A stretch of 64,000 nt of DNA from Flavobacteriales bacterium (GTDB lineage: Bacteria > Bacteroidota > Bacteroidia > JACJYZ01). Below the pieces are notes generated by a model that was not told where the DNA came from, searched no databases, and saw only the letters and a program-made list of their open reading frames with translations. The stretch lies in NCBI GenBank assembly GCA_020635855.1, contig JACJYZ010000002.1:930001-994000 (forward strand). Direction: 5' to 3'. Shown in pieces: positions 43,986 through 50,762 of the stretch. Made by a program: the position numbers and the translations under genes. Each line of letters starts with the position of its first letter. Position 1 is the first letter of the stretch.

Positions 43986-44767
43986 GATGACAATATTACA
44001 CATTCCATTCCTATTGGTGGTTGGTTGTTGTTGAGGGATGCGAATGTATTTGCCGCATGCCCGTTTCTGATGGCTATTTCCACCAGTCCGCTGCTTCCGA
44101 TATAAGCGAGTGGGGTGCCTTCCGGGACCTCCGCAAAGGTGGAAGCAAAGGGGATGATCTGGTTGCCTATGCCCAGGTTTCTTGCGGGTGCAGATTTGAG
44201 CCTTAGGTTGGTGATGAGGTTGCCGAAATGATCGACATAAATCACCTGACCCTGTTCACCGGTTGCAAAAGGATTGATGGGGGTTGGGAGGTCGGTTGGT
44301 TCGGCCCAATCGGATACGTCCGGCTCCAGGAGGATGCGGCATACGGTGGGCGCAAACACATCGCGTCCGTGAAATGTGGGGCCATGGGGCACAGGGTAGG
44401 AGGTGGGTGCGACAAAGTGCTTTGCATTTTCCTGTTCTGCCAGGACAAAATTCAAGATGCCGTTGTCGGGGTAAACAACGGTAACCTCGCCGATCCTGGA
44501 GATGAGTATTCTGCGGTTGCTTCCCACCCCGGGATCCACCACCAGCAGTGCAATACATCCGGAGGGAAGGTAAGGGAACGCATTCCAGAAGACGAAGCCG
44601 GCGGCCCGGATATCCTGAGGAGGGATGGAATGATTGATATCGATGAAGGTAAGACCCGGAACTTTCTTTAGCATGCACGACTTCATCACGCCCACATACC
44701 AGTCGCCTGTTCCAAAATCGGTTAGCAAGGCAACAGGTGTTGATGAGGATGTGGGGATGTGTTTCAT
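43982..44767 (-). CDS. S-adenosyl-L-methionine hydrolase (DUF62)
   Basis: 261 residues. Two-domain SAM hydroxide adenosyltransferase: VALLTDFGTGDWYVGVMKS, IDINHSIPPQDIRAAGF, LLVVDPGVGSNRRILI, YPDNGILNFVL, YVDHFGNLITNL and LAYIGSSGLVEIAIRNG. It cleaves SAM to adenosine and methionine using water. It opens the transport operon and overlaps the LolA-like gene; whether the two functions are linked is unknown. Its promoter overlaps that of the divergent clpS. Confidence 0.94.
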   Translation of the reverse strand: MKHIPTSSSTPVALLTDFGTGDWYVGVMKSCMLKKVPGLTFIDINHSIPPQDIRAAGFVFWNAFPYLPSGCIALLVVDPGVGSNRRILISRIGEVTVVYPDNGILNFVLAEQENAKHFVAPTSYPVPHGPTFHGRDVFAPTVCRILLEPDVSDWAEPTDLPTPINPFATGEQGQVIYVDHFGNLITNLRLKSAPARNLGIGNQIIPFASTFAEVPEGTPLAYIGSSGLVEIAIRNGHAANTFASLNNNQPPIGMECVILSS

Positions 44768-44786
44768 CGGAATCGGATATCCACCT

Positions 44787-44820
44787 CAAAATTAGTTAAC
44801 TTTGTATGGAAACATTCAAA
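44787..44820 (-). promoter_or_regulatory. Promoter of the SAM-hydrolase/LolA/FtsX operon
   Basis: Minus-strand TTTG (44817-44820), 22 bases, TAATTTTG (44787-44794). A divergent -7 box for clpS (44797-44804) lies inside it, two bases from its own -7 box. Confidence 0.55.
44797..44804 (+). promoter_or_regulatory. -7 promoter box for clpS
   Basis: TAACTTTG, full match to TAnnTTTG; leader about 18 bases to the ATG at 44826. No -33 element is clear. Confidence 0.5.
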
Positions 44821-44825
44821 TTGTT

Positions 44826-45107
44826 ATGGCACAAAGAACCGAAACACTTGAAGATGTTGGGTTGTTGGAAGAAACCCTGACCGGCCCGAGGTTGGTTGTA
44901 TTCAATGATGATGTGAATACATTCGATTGGGTCATCGAGTCGCTGGTTGAGGTTTGTAACCATGATCCTGTTCAGGCGGAACAATGCGCGATACTGATTC
45001 ATCACAAAGGCCAGGCTACCGTCAAGGAAGGCGAGAAGCGAAAGCTGAAGCCCATGTGTGAGGCATTGGTTGACAGGGGCATTGATGCCGTGCTTGAACA
45101 ATCCTGA
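44826..45107 (+). CDS. clpS: ATP-dependent Clp protease adaptor ClpS
   Basis: 93 residues from the ATG at 44826. Core LVVFNDDVNTFDWVIESL, HDPVQAEQCAILIHHKG and LKPMCEALVDRG match ClpS, which hands N-end-rule substrates to ClpA/ClpC. The Asn-Asp-Asp of the peptide pocket and the conserved His-His are present. First of a co-directional group with a thioredoxin-like and a nitroreductase gene. Confidence 0.93.
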   Translation: MAQRTETLEDVGLLEETLTGPRLVVFNDDVNTFDWVIESLVEVCNHDPVQAEQCAILIHHKGQATVKEGEKRKLKPMCEALVDRGIDAVLEQS

Positions 45108-45109
45108 TC

Positions 45110-45676
45110 ATGCCGGCAGCAGAGACCACCCAGATTCCGTTGGGATTTGAAGCACCCGATTTTACATTGCCGGATGTTAGGTCCGGTCAAAATGTAGGGT
45201 TGAAAGAATTGCGGGGTGATAAGGCCACGGTTGTGATGTTCATTTGCAACCATTGCCCTTACGTGAAACATGTCTTGCCAGCACTGGTGGAATTCGGTCG
45301 TGATTATCTCGGCAAAGGGGTGCAATGTATTGCCATCAGTTCCAATGATGTGGTACATTATCCTGAAGATGCCCCTGACAAGATGCGCGGCCTTGCGCAA
45401 TCGATGGATTTTCCCTTTCCTTATCTGTTTGATGAAACCCAGGAGGTGGCACGGGCCTACCAAGCTGTTTGTACGCCGGATTTCAGCATATTCGATCATG
45501 AACTCCGCTGCGTGTATCGGGGCCGCATGGATGGTTCCAGACCGGGTAACGACGTGGTATCGGATGCTGCGGATCTCAGGCATGCGGTGGATTGTATGTT
45601 GGCCGGAAAACCGGTAAGTGATGCCCAGGTTCCCAGCCTGGGTTGTAGCATCAAATGGAAGCAAGTACGAGTATGA
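45110..45676 (+). CDS. Thioredoxin-fold redoxin (AhpC/TSA-like) protein
   Basis: 188 residues, no signal peptide. APDFTLPDV, a CxxC site in FICNHCPYVKHV (CNHC), CIAISSNDVVHYPEDAPDKM, and the cis-proline region CTPDFSIFD. This is the 'CNHCPYV' subfamily of thioredoxin-like redoxins. A cytoplasmic thiol oxidoreductase or peroxidase is likely. Starts two bases after clpS and overlaps the nitroreductase start (ATGA). Confidence 0.92.
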   Translation: MPAAETTQIPLGFEAPDFTLPDVRSGQNVGLKELRGDKATVVMFICNHCPYVKHVLPALVEFGRDYLGKGVQCIAISSNDVVHYPEDAPDKMRGLAQSMDFPFPYLFDETQEVARAYQAVCTPDFSIFDHELRCVYRGRMDGSRPGNDVVSDAADLRHAVDCMLAGKPVSDAQVPSLGCSIKWKQVRV

Positions 45677-46263
45677 AATTCAATTTGAGTGAGATCAGCA
45701 GCCTGATCAGAGAACGGAGAACCATCAAGCCGGAAAGTTTTTCCTCCAGAAAGGTGCATCGTGAGATTGTTGAAAAACTGCTGGATGTAGCCCGATGGGC
45801 GCCCACGCATGGAATGACACAACCCTGGCGATTCATCGTGTTTGAGGGTGACGGTGTGAAAAGGCTGTCTGGGGTTCAGGCACAAACCTATGAAAGACTG
45901 AATGAAGGTTCCAGGTTTGTGAAGGCCAAATGGGAGCAGCTGAGAGATCGTCCCTTGCGGGCCACGGTTGTGATAGCGATATGCATGCAACGCCAGCCGG
46001 AAGAGAAGATACCTGAGATAGAGGAGGTGGAAGCAGTTGCCTGTGCGGTTCAGAACATCATGCTGATGGCCACGGCATATGGCATCGGAAGTTATTGGAG
46101 CTCGGGTGGTTTGACCTATACAGAGGAAATGAAGGCTTTCCTGGAACTCGGTGAACGTGATCGTTGCCTGGGGTTTCTGTATCTGGGGTACCCGAACGAG
46201 GCATGGCCCGAAAGTCAACGAAGACCGGTGGATACTTTCACCAAATGGATTTCGGAAGGGTAA
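45673..46263 (+). CDS. Nitroreductase family protein
   Basis: 196 residues from the ATG at 45673, which overlaps the preceding stop. FMN-binding fold: LIRERRTIKPESFS, LLDVARWAPTHGMTQPWRFIVF, ACAVQNIMLMATAYGIGSYWSS, LGFLYLGYP. It reduces nitro, quinone or enone substrates with NAD(P)H; the natural substrate is unknown. Coupled to the redoxin. Confidence 0.93.
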   Translation: MKFNLSEISSLIRERRTIKPESFSSRKVHREIVEKLLDVARWAPTHGMTQPWRFIVFEGDGVKRLSGVQAQTYERLNEGSRFVKAKWEQLRDRPLRATVVIAICMQRQPEEKIPEIEEVEAVACAVQNIMLMATAYGIGSYWSSGGLTYTEEMKAFLELGERDRCLGFLYLGYPNEAWPESQRRPVDTFTKWISEG

Positions 46264-46266
46264 GCT

Positions 46267-46653
46267 TTAGTCTTCCGTTTGCAGCCATTCCAATGCAGAC
46301 TCCCGGTTGCTGAATATCTTTGTCGGAACGATGGGTTTGTTAAAGGCCACAAAGAAGTTTCCTATCAGTTGCTGACCGAATGTGGTTACGACCGCAGCAT
46401 GTTTTGAAATGGCATCCTTTCTAACCGTATCTGCAACATACTGCCTTGATTCAGGGTCGGCAATCGTGTTTTTTCCGACAACCGATAAAAGTGGAAAGCG
46501 TTTGCCTTCGGCCAGGCGGTCAAGGGCATCCAGGATGTTGCGTGTGGCTTCAAGGTTCAGATACTGATCCGGCTTCAGGTCTGCGATCAACAGGTTACCA
46601 GACTGGCTGATCGTGCCGAACGGGGTTTGGATGGTGCTTTCGGTGCCTTTCAT
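46267..46653 (-). CDS. STAS-like hypothetical protein (paralogue)
   Basis: 128 residues. LLIADLKPDQYLNLEATRNILDALDRLAEG, FPLLSVVGKNTIADPESRQYV, AAVVTTFGQQLIGNFFVAFNKPIVPTKIFSNRESALEWL. Same plan as the gene upstream of it and as 32480-32950. STAS/SpoIIAA-like order of strands and helices, no obvious phospho-serine. ATG at 46653 overlaps the upstream stop (ATGA). Function unknown. Confidence 0.78.
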   Translation of the reverse strand: MKGTESTIQTPFGTISQSGNLLIADLKPDQYLNLEATRNILDALDRLAEGKRFPLLSVVGKNTIADPESRQYVADTVRKDAISKHAAVVTTFGQQLIGNFFVAFNKPIVPTKIFSNRESALEWLQTED

Positions 46654-47075
46654 TTTTTAGACTTTTGCAACGATACTTGTGGCTTTTTATCCGATAATCC
46701 GAGTAGCCATTTGATGGCCTTTTCCCTGTGGTGAAATAATTTGGTGGGAATGATCTGTGCATTGAACCTCAGGAAGAAATTGGCCATCAATTCCTGCGCG
46801 AACGATTGGGTGATGATGGCCCTTGCCCTGATGTGCCGGTTGGCTTCTTCCGAGGCGGCATATTTTCTGACTTCAGGACCGGCGGTGGTGTTCTTGCCCG
46901 GGTTGGTAATGAGCAGGCATTTGTTGCCTTTTGCCAGTTTTTCAACGGCTGAGGTGAATTCCTTCGCATCTTCAACCTCCAGCACCAGGTTGTCATCGGT
47001 TTCAACGAGGATGATGCCATTCTTCAGCATCGTTGCTTTCCCCTTGCCTGTCTTGATGATGTTCCCCTGTTCCAT
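46650..47075 (-). CDS. STAS-like hypothetical protein (paralogue)
   Basis: 141 residues from the ATG at 47075. IILVETDDNLVLEVEDAKEFTSAVEKLAKG, CLLITNPGKNTTAGPEVRKY, AIITQSFAQELMANFFLRFNAQIIPTKLFHHREKAIKWL, then a basic tail. Shares 'N..F..FN..I.PTK.F..RE.A..WL' with its partner. A TATATTTG -7 box lies at 47085-47092, implying a leader of only about 5 bases. Possible heteromeric pair; partner kinase or phosphatase not seen. Confidence 0.78.
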   Translation of the reverse strand: MEQGNIIKTGKGKATMLKNGIILVETDDNLVLEVEDAKEFTSAVEKLAKGNKCLLITNPGKNTTAGPEVRKYAASEEANRHIRARAIITQSFAQELMANFFLRFNAQIIPTKLFHHREKAIKWLLGLSDKKPQVSLQKSKK

Positions 47076-47084
47076 GCGGTTCTT

Positions 47085-47092
47085 CAAATATA
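47085..47092 (-). promoter_or_regulatory. -7 promoter box for the STAS-like pair
   Basis: Minus-strand TATATTTG, full match to TAnnTTTG, ten bases before the ATG at 47075. No -33 element is clear. Confidence 0.45.
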
Positions 47093-47186
47093 GTTAAATT
47101 TCATCTTCGTAGAGGGAATCGGGCCATTGATCTAAAACAGGTCGTTGGTTTTGAGGACATATATAGGAAACAACTGATGCAATCCC

Positions 47187-47194
47187 TATTTTTG
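47187..47194 (+). promoter_or_regulatory. -7 promoter box for the M23 peptidase gene
   Basis: TATTTTTG, full match to TAnnTTTG, 40 bases upstream of the ATG. No -33 element is clear. Confidence 0.35.
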
Positions 47195-47234
47195 GGTTCC
47201 TTCATATAAAATCAGTTGCTGTTCTGCCTCTGAT

Positions 47235-48257
47235 ATGACACTACCCATGAGATATATTAGGTTGGGGCTGTTTGTAGCCCTTGTGATTCTTGCACCTGGT
47301 GCTACCTTGGCAGGAAATCATCCCGGATCTGAATGGGGTGAGGGAAAGGACTCGGTGGAAGTATGGGCTGCAGATACCACAGTCCGCAACCAGCACAAGG
47401 AACTGTTGCTGCGTCTTAGCAGCCTCGATGAAGCGGATATGATTCACCTCGTGGATTCATTGCTGGATCAATCTTACATAAGCCCCACCATTCTGGCCAG
47501 TCTTTCCCATTTTTCAAAGCGATTGACAGTCGGTGCTTCTGAGCCGGAACCCTATCCTGCCGATCATATATATCATAACTGGGATACAAAGGAAACACAC
47601 CCTTACCCGGATGAGTTGTCGAAACATGATACCACGGTAAGCATCGTGCTATTGACCGATAGCCAGCAGTTTGTTCCTCCCATTGTGGGCACCCTCACCT
47701 CGAAGTACGGATACCGCGATGGTCGGAACCACAATGGGGTCGATATCGATCTGCATGTGTGGGACCCGGTACATGCCGCATTTGATGGTGTGGTAAGAAT
47801 AGCACATACCGACGGTGGGTTCGGCAGGCTCGTGGTTATCCGTCACTACAATGGCTTGGAGACTTTTTATGGGCACCTGCATCGTTTCAAGGTGTCCGAA
47901 GGTGATACCGTTCATGCGGGACAGGTAATCGGTCTGGGCGGAAGTTCAGGGCATTCTACCGGCAGTCATCTTCATTTTGAAATGCGCTATAAGGGCAAAC
48001 CCATCAATCCCGCCCATGTGATATCGTTACGGGAAAACAAACTGATCAGTGATTCGGTGGTGTTGCACTATCACGGATGGTACTACAGTGCGTATCCCAC
48101 CGGTGTGACGTACCATGTGATCAGAAGGGGCGATTGTCTCTACAACATTGCCAAGCGATACGGGATGTCCATCAGCAGGTTGTGCGAACTCAACGGCATC
48201 CGGCGCAACACCGTCCTGCATGTGGGAAGGAAGTTGCGCGTGAGCGATGCCTCATGA
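47235..48257 (+). CDS. M23 metallopeptidase with LysM domain
   Basis: 340 residues. Signal peptide (LGLFVALVILAPGATLAG); both ATGs at 47235 and 47247 are possible. The peptidase core (about 150-260) has the zinc ligands in HNGVDID and HLHFEM, with GYRDGRNHNG, GRLVVIRHYNG and YGHLHRF. A LysM peptidoglycan-binding domain follows (YHVIRRGDCLYNIAKRYGMS, NGIRRNTVLHVGRKL). It should cut or scaffold peptidoglycan cross-links in the periplasm. Confidence 0.95.
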   Translation: MTLPMRYIRLGLFVALVILAPGATLAGNHPGSEWGEGKDSVEVWAADTTVRNQHKELLLRLSSLDEADMIHLVDSLLDQSYISPTILASLSHFSKRLTVGASEPEPYPADHIYHNWDTKETHPYPDELSKHDTTVSIVLLTDSQQFVPPIVGTLTSKYGYRDGRNHNGVDIDLHVWDPVHAAFDGVVRIAHTDGGFGRLVVIRHYNGLETFYGHLHRFKVSEGDTVHAGQVIGLGGSSGHSTGSHLHFEMRYKGKPINPAHVISLRENKLISDSVVLHYHGWYYSAYPTGVTYHVIRRGDCLYNIAKRYGMSISRLCELNGIRRNTVLHVGRKLRVSDAS

Positions 48258-48267
48258 TCTTTCTTGA

Positions 48268-48840
48268 TTATTCCGTTGAATGCCGGGGTGTGTCCGCTTC
48301 GTCATCCATCATGAAGAGCAGAATGATGTCAATCATCGCATGGGATACCATGGCCGTGATGATGCCACAGGTGATGAACAATACGCCGATGCCGGCGATC
48401 ACCACTGTGAGGGCTACGCCGTAGGCGGAGAGGCGCAGGTCATTGGGCGACAGGTATCCGTGAAGTGCCACGAACAGGATGCTGGTGAACCACAGTCCCA
48501 AAAGGGGTTGCAATGCCGCCCTGAACAACATTTCCTCACCTATGCCGGCACAGAGTGAAATAAAAATGATCTCCACAGGGCTGAGGCTGATGTTGCCTAG
48601 CAGGCCCGCGTATTTTTCACGTACCGGTGTCATGAAATCACTGGCGATCAATGACCTTGCCGTCCATCCCGTGAGTGTGCCATATGCCAGTCCGATCAGA
48701 ATTTGCAGATGCCATGGCATGCCGTGATCCAGGATCAATTCCAATTTGGATGGATGAAAAATGTACATGACAAGTACCCCAATCAGTGAAAATCCGATGA
48801 GGGTGAAAAGGGCGAGTAGAAGTAGGGCTTTCTTGTTCAT
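48268..48840 (-). CDS. CPBP-family intramembrane metalloprotease
   Basis: 190 residues, about five membrane helices. CPBP motifs: GIGEEMLFRAALQP (Glu-Glu and Arg), FVALHGYLSP (His) and SHAMIDIILL (His). These act as intramembrane proteases in the Rce1/CAAX-like family; substrates unknown. A TACTTTTG -7 box at 48857-48864 puts the transcription start near 48853, inside the ATG codon at 48855, so the ATG at 48840 (MNKKALLLL) is preferred. Confidence 0.9.
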   Translation of the reverse strand: MNKKALLLLALFTLIGFSLIGVLVMYIFHPSKLELILDHGMPWHLQILIGLAYGTLTGWTARSLIASDFMTPVREKYAGLLGNISLSPVEIIFISLCAGIGEEMLFRAALQPLLGLWFTSILFVALHGYLSPNDLRLSAYGVALTVVIAGIGVLFITCGIITAMVSHAMIDIILLFMMDDEADTPRHSTE

Positions 48841-48856
48841 CAATGTAAATCGCATT

Positions 48857-48864
48857 CAAAAGTA
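48857..48864 (-). promoter_or_regulatory. -7 promoter box for the CPBP protease gene
   Basis: Minus-strand TACTTTTG, full match to TAnnTTTG. It decides between two possible starts. Confidence 0.45.
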
Positions 48865-48960
48865 TAGGTTTCTGGCAGAAACGCAGGGTTGATTTTGCCG
48901 AATGGTGCATTCAAATGTGTGAATGGGAAGAAATGGAGGATGGTTGTTTGTCAATGGTCA

Positions 48961-49039
48961 ATAGTTCCCTTCGGTCACGTAAATTCGCTGCGCTGTAAAT
49001 ATGCTTTGCGGTAAATAGCTCCCTTTGGTCGTGTCAAAT
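48961..49039. repeat. Dispersed intergenic repeat, copy C
   Basis: Contains TTCCCTTCGGTCACGTAAAT, CGCTGCGCTGTAAAT and AGCTCCCTTTGGTCGTGTCA. Same family as 8836-8888 and, inverted, 22050-22119. Confidence 0.65.
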
Positions 49040-49093
49040 AACCTCCGATCATTGACCGATAACCATTGACAAAGAGCAGCCGGACATTCTTCG

Positions 49094-50578
49094 CTAACGG
49101 GGTGTTTGTGCAAAGTTGTGCGAATGAATCTCCGGTTCTGTCTGACCGATGTTGTTACAGTAGTGTTCATATCGGTTCAGGATGTCTTGCACATATTTGA
49201 CAGGTTCGTCACCCCGGCAGTAGCCGTATTTGACTACAGGATCCTTGAAGTATTTGGGTTGCGATTTTAGTATAAGGAATTTGTCGACCTGCCCGAACCA
49301 TACATTCGGATTGTAATGGTTCTTGATGGCCAATTGTCTGGCATCCACCACATGGCCGAGTCCGACGTTGTAGGATGCCAGGATGAATTTGATGCGTTCG
49401 TCTTTGTCTTCCACATATGTCTGCCAGTAGTTGTCGAGTTTTTCGATGAGTTTTACGCCTGCCTCTATGCTTTGAGACGCGGTGGTGATGGTATCAAATC
49501 CCATCTGCCTGGCTGTGCCCGGCATCAGCTGGGTAAGGCCATATGCGCCTGCCCATGAGCGTGCTTCCGGGTTGAAGTGTGATTCCTGGTAGATCTGTGC
49601 TGCCAGAAGCCGCCAGTCCCAATCAATGCGTTGACTGAATTTCCGTATGTCGTCATCGAAAGCGGAGATTTTCCCTCCCGACAGGGAAGAGTATTCACTG
49701 TTCATGCGTTCGGACGAGGCCTTGGGACTCAGAAAATATTTGCGGTACAGGGTGTAGTAGGCTGGTTTGCGCTTGGTTTGATGGAGCCACCGGTTGAGTT
49801 CCTGCAACAACATGGGGGAGCTTTTGGATACGGCCCAGGCGATTCGTTGGGGAAAGGAAATGGGGGTGGCTACATCGATGTCGGGATAGTAGGTGTTGTT
49901 GATGAGCGCCACGTTCTCATCAGCAACGGTCATGTCTATTTCACCCAAGGCTACAAGTCTGATGAGCTCTTCCTGGGACAGTTCGCCCGGACTTTCCACA
50001 ATGTTGATCTTGCCGCCGATTTCATCCGATAGGTTCAGCAGGCGTTGATAGAAGCTGGATGATTTTCTGACTTCTATGGTTTTGCCTGCCAGATCCAGTG
50101 GATTTCGAATCAGGTGTTTGTCGATCTCTGTCTGTTTCATCTTTTCCCATCCCACCGGCTTGTGTTGAACAAGCACCTGTCGGGTCAATAAGTGATACTC
50201 GGTGAAATCAACAATTTTCTTTCTTTCCTTGGTGATGGTGAGGTTGGCTGCTACAACGTCTGCTTCCCCTGTGAGCAGTTGGGTGAAGATGTCATCAAAA
50301 TTTTCAATCACCCTGATCTCAAGATCAACCCCCAGGTGATTGGCGAAGCTATGAAGGAGTTCGTATTCAAAGCCCATCGGCCGACCCTTATAAATGAAAT
50401 AGCTGGTGGAGCTGGTCTCCGTCAGCGCAATCAGTTTACCCCGCGCCTTAATGCGTTGTAAACCCATAACGCCCTCATCGCCATCGGCCATGCCGTCGGA
50501 ACGGTGACCCTGGCAACTCATCATGCAAAGCACAATGATGAGCCCTAAACAACGATATGTATGTCTGATTGAAGCCAT
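49094..50578 (-). CDS. MltF-like membrane-bound lytic transglycosylase
   Basis: 494 residues from the ATG at 50578. Lipoprotein-type signal (CLGLIIVLCMMSCQG). Residues about 45-275 are a solute-binding family 3 domain (GFEYELLHSFANHLGVDLEIRVI, GEADVVAANLTITKERKKIVDF). Residues about 315-465 are an SLT domain with the catalytic Glu in IYQESHFNPEARSWAGAYGL and TQLMPGTARQMGF, then ASYNVGLGHV. It cleaves glycan strands, with the binding domain acting as regulator. Envelope-facing. Confidence 0.93.
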   Translation of the reverse strand: MASIRHTYRCLGLIIVLCMMSCQGHRSDGMADGDEGVMGLQRIKARGKLIALTETSSTSYFIYKGRPMGFEYELLHSFANHLGVDLEIRVIENFDDIFTQLLTGEADVVAANLTITKERKKIVDFTEYHLLTRQVLVQHKPVGWEKMKQTEIDKHLIRNPLDLAGKTIEVRKSSSFYQRLLNLSDEIGGKINIVESPGELSQEELIRLVALGEIDMTVADENVALINNTYYPDIDVATPISFPQRIAWAVSKSSPMLLQELNRWLHQTKRKPAYYTLYRKYFLSPKASSERMNSEYSSLSGGKISAFDDDIRKFSQRIDWDWRLLAAQIYQESHFNPEARSWAGAYGLTQLMPGTARQMGFDTITTASQSIEAGVKLIEKLDNYWQTYVEDKDERIKFILASYNVGLGHVVDARQLAIKNHYNPNVWFGQVDKFLILKSQPKYFKDPVVKYGYCRGDEPVKYVQDILNRYEHYCNNIGQTEPEIHSHNFAQTPR

Positions 50579-50715
50579 CCTCCTGGCAGTTGAAAAGCAA
50601 GGCACTGCAGACCTGCCCCGATCCGCAAATTAATGGCATATTCTTATACGGGGTACTTCCGGAATGGTTCAGGCCAATGAATTCATGGCCGATTTTTCCT
50701 TCCTGAAATTCATTA

Positions 50716-50723
50716 TACTTTTG
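50716..50723 (+). promoter_or_regulatory. -7 promoter box for the WG-repeat lipoprotein gene
   Basis: TACTTTTG, full match to TAnnTTTG. Transcription would start near 50727, after the GTG that opens the longest frame, supporting the internal start at 50763. Confidence 0.45.
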
Positions 50724-50762
50724 TGCAACAGCAACATGTGTTCAGAAATCAAACATAAATCC

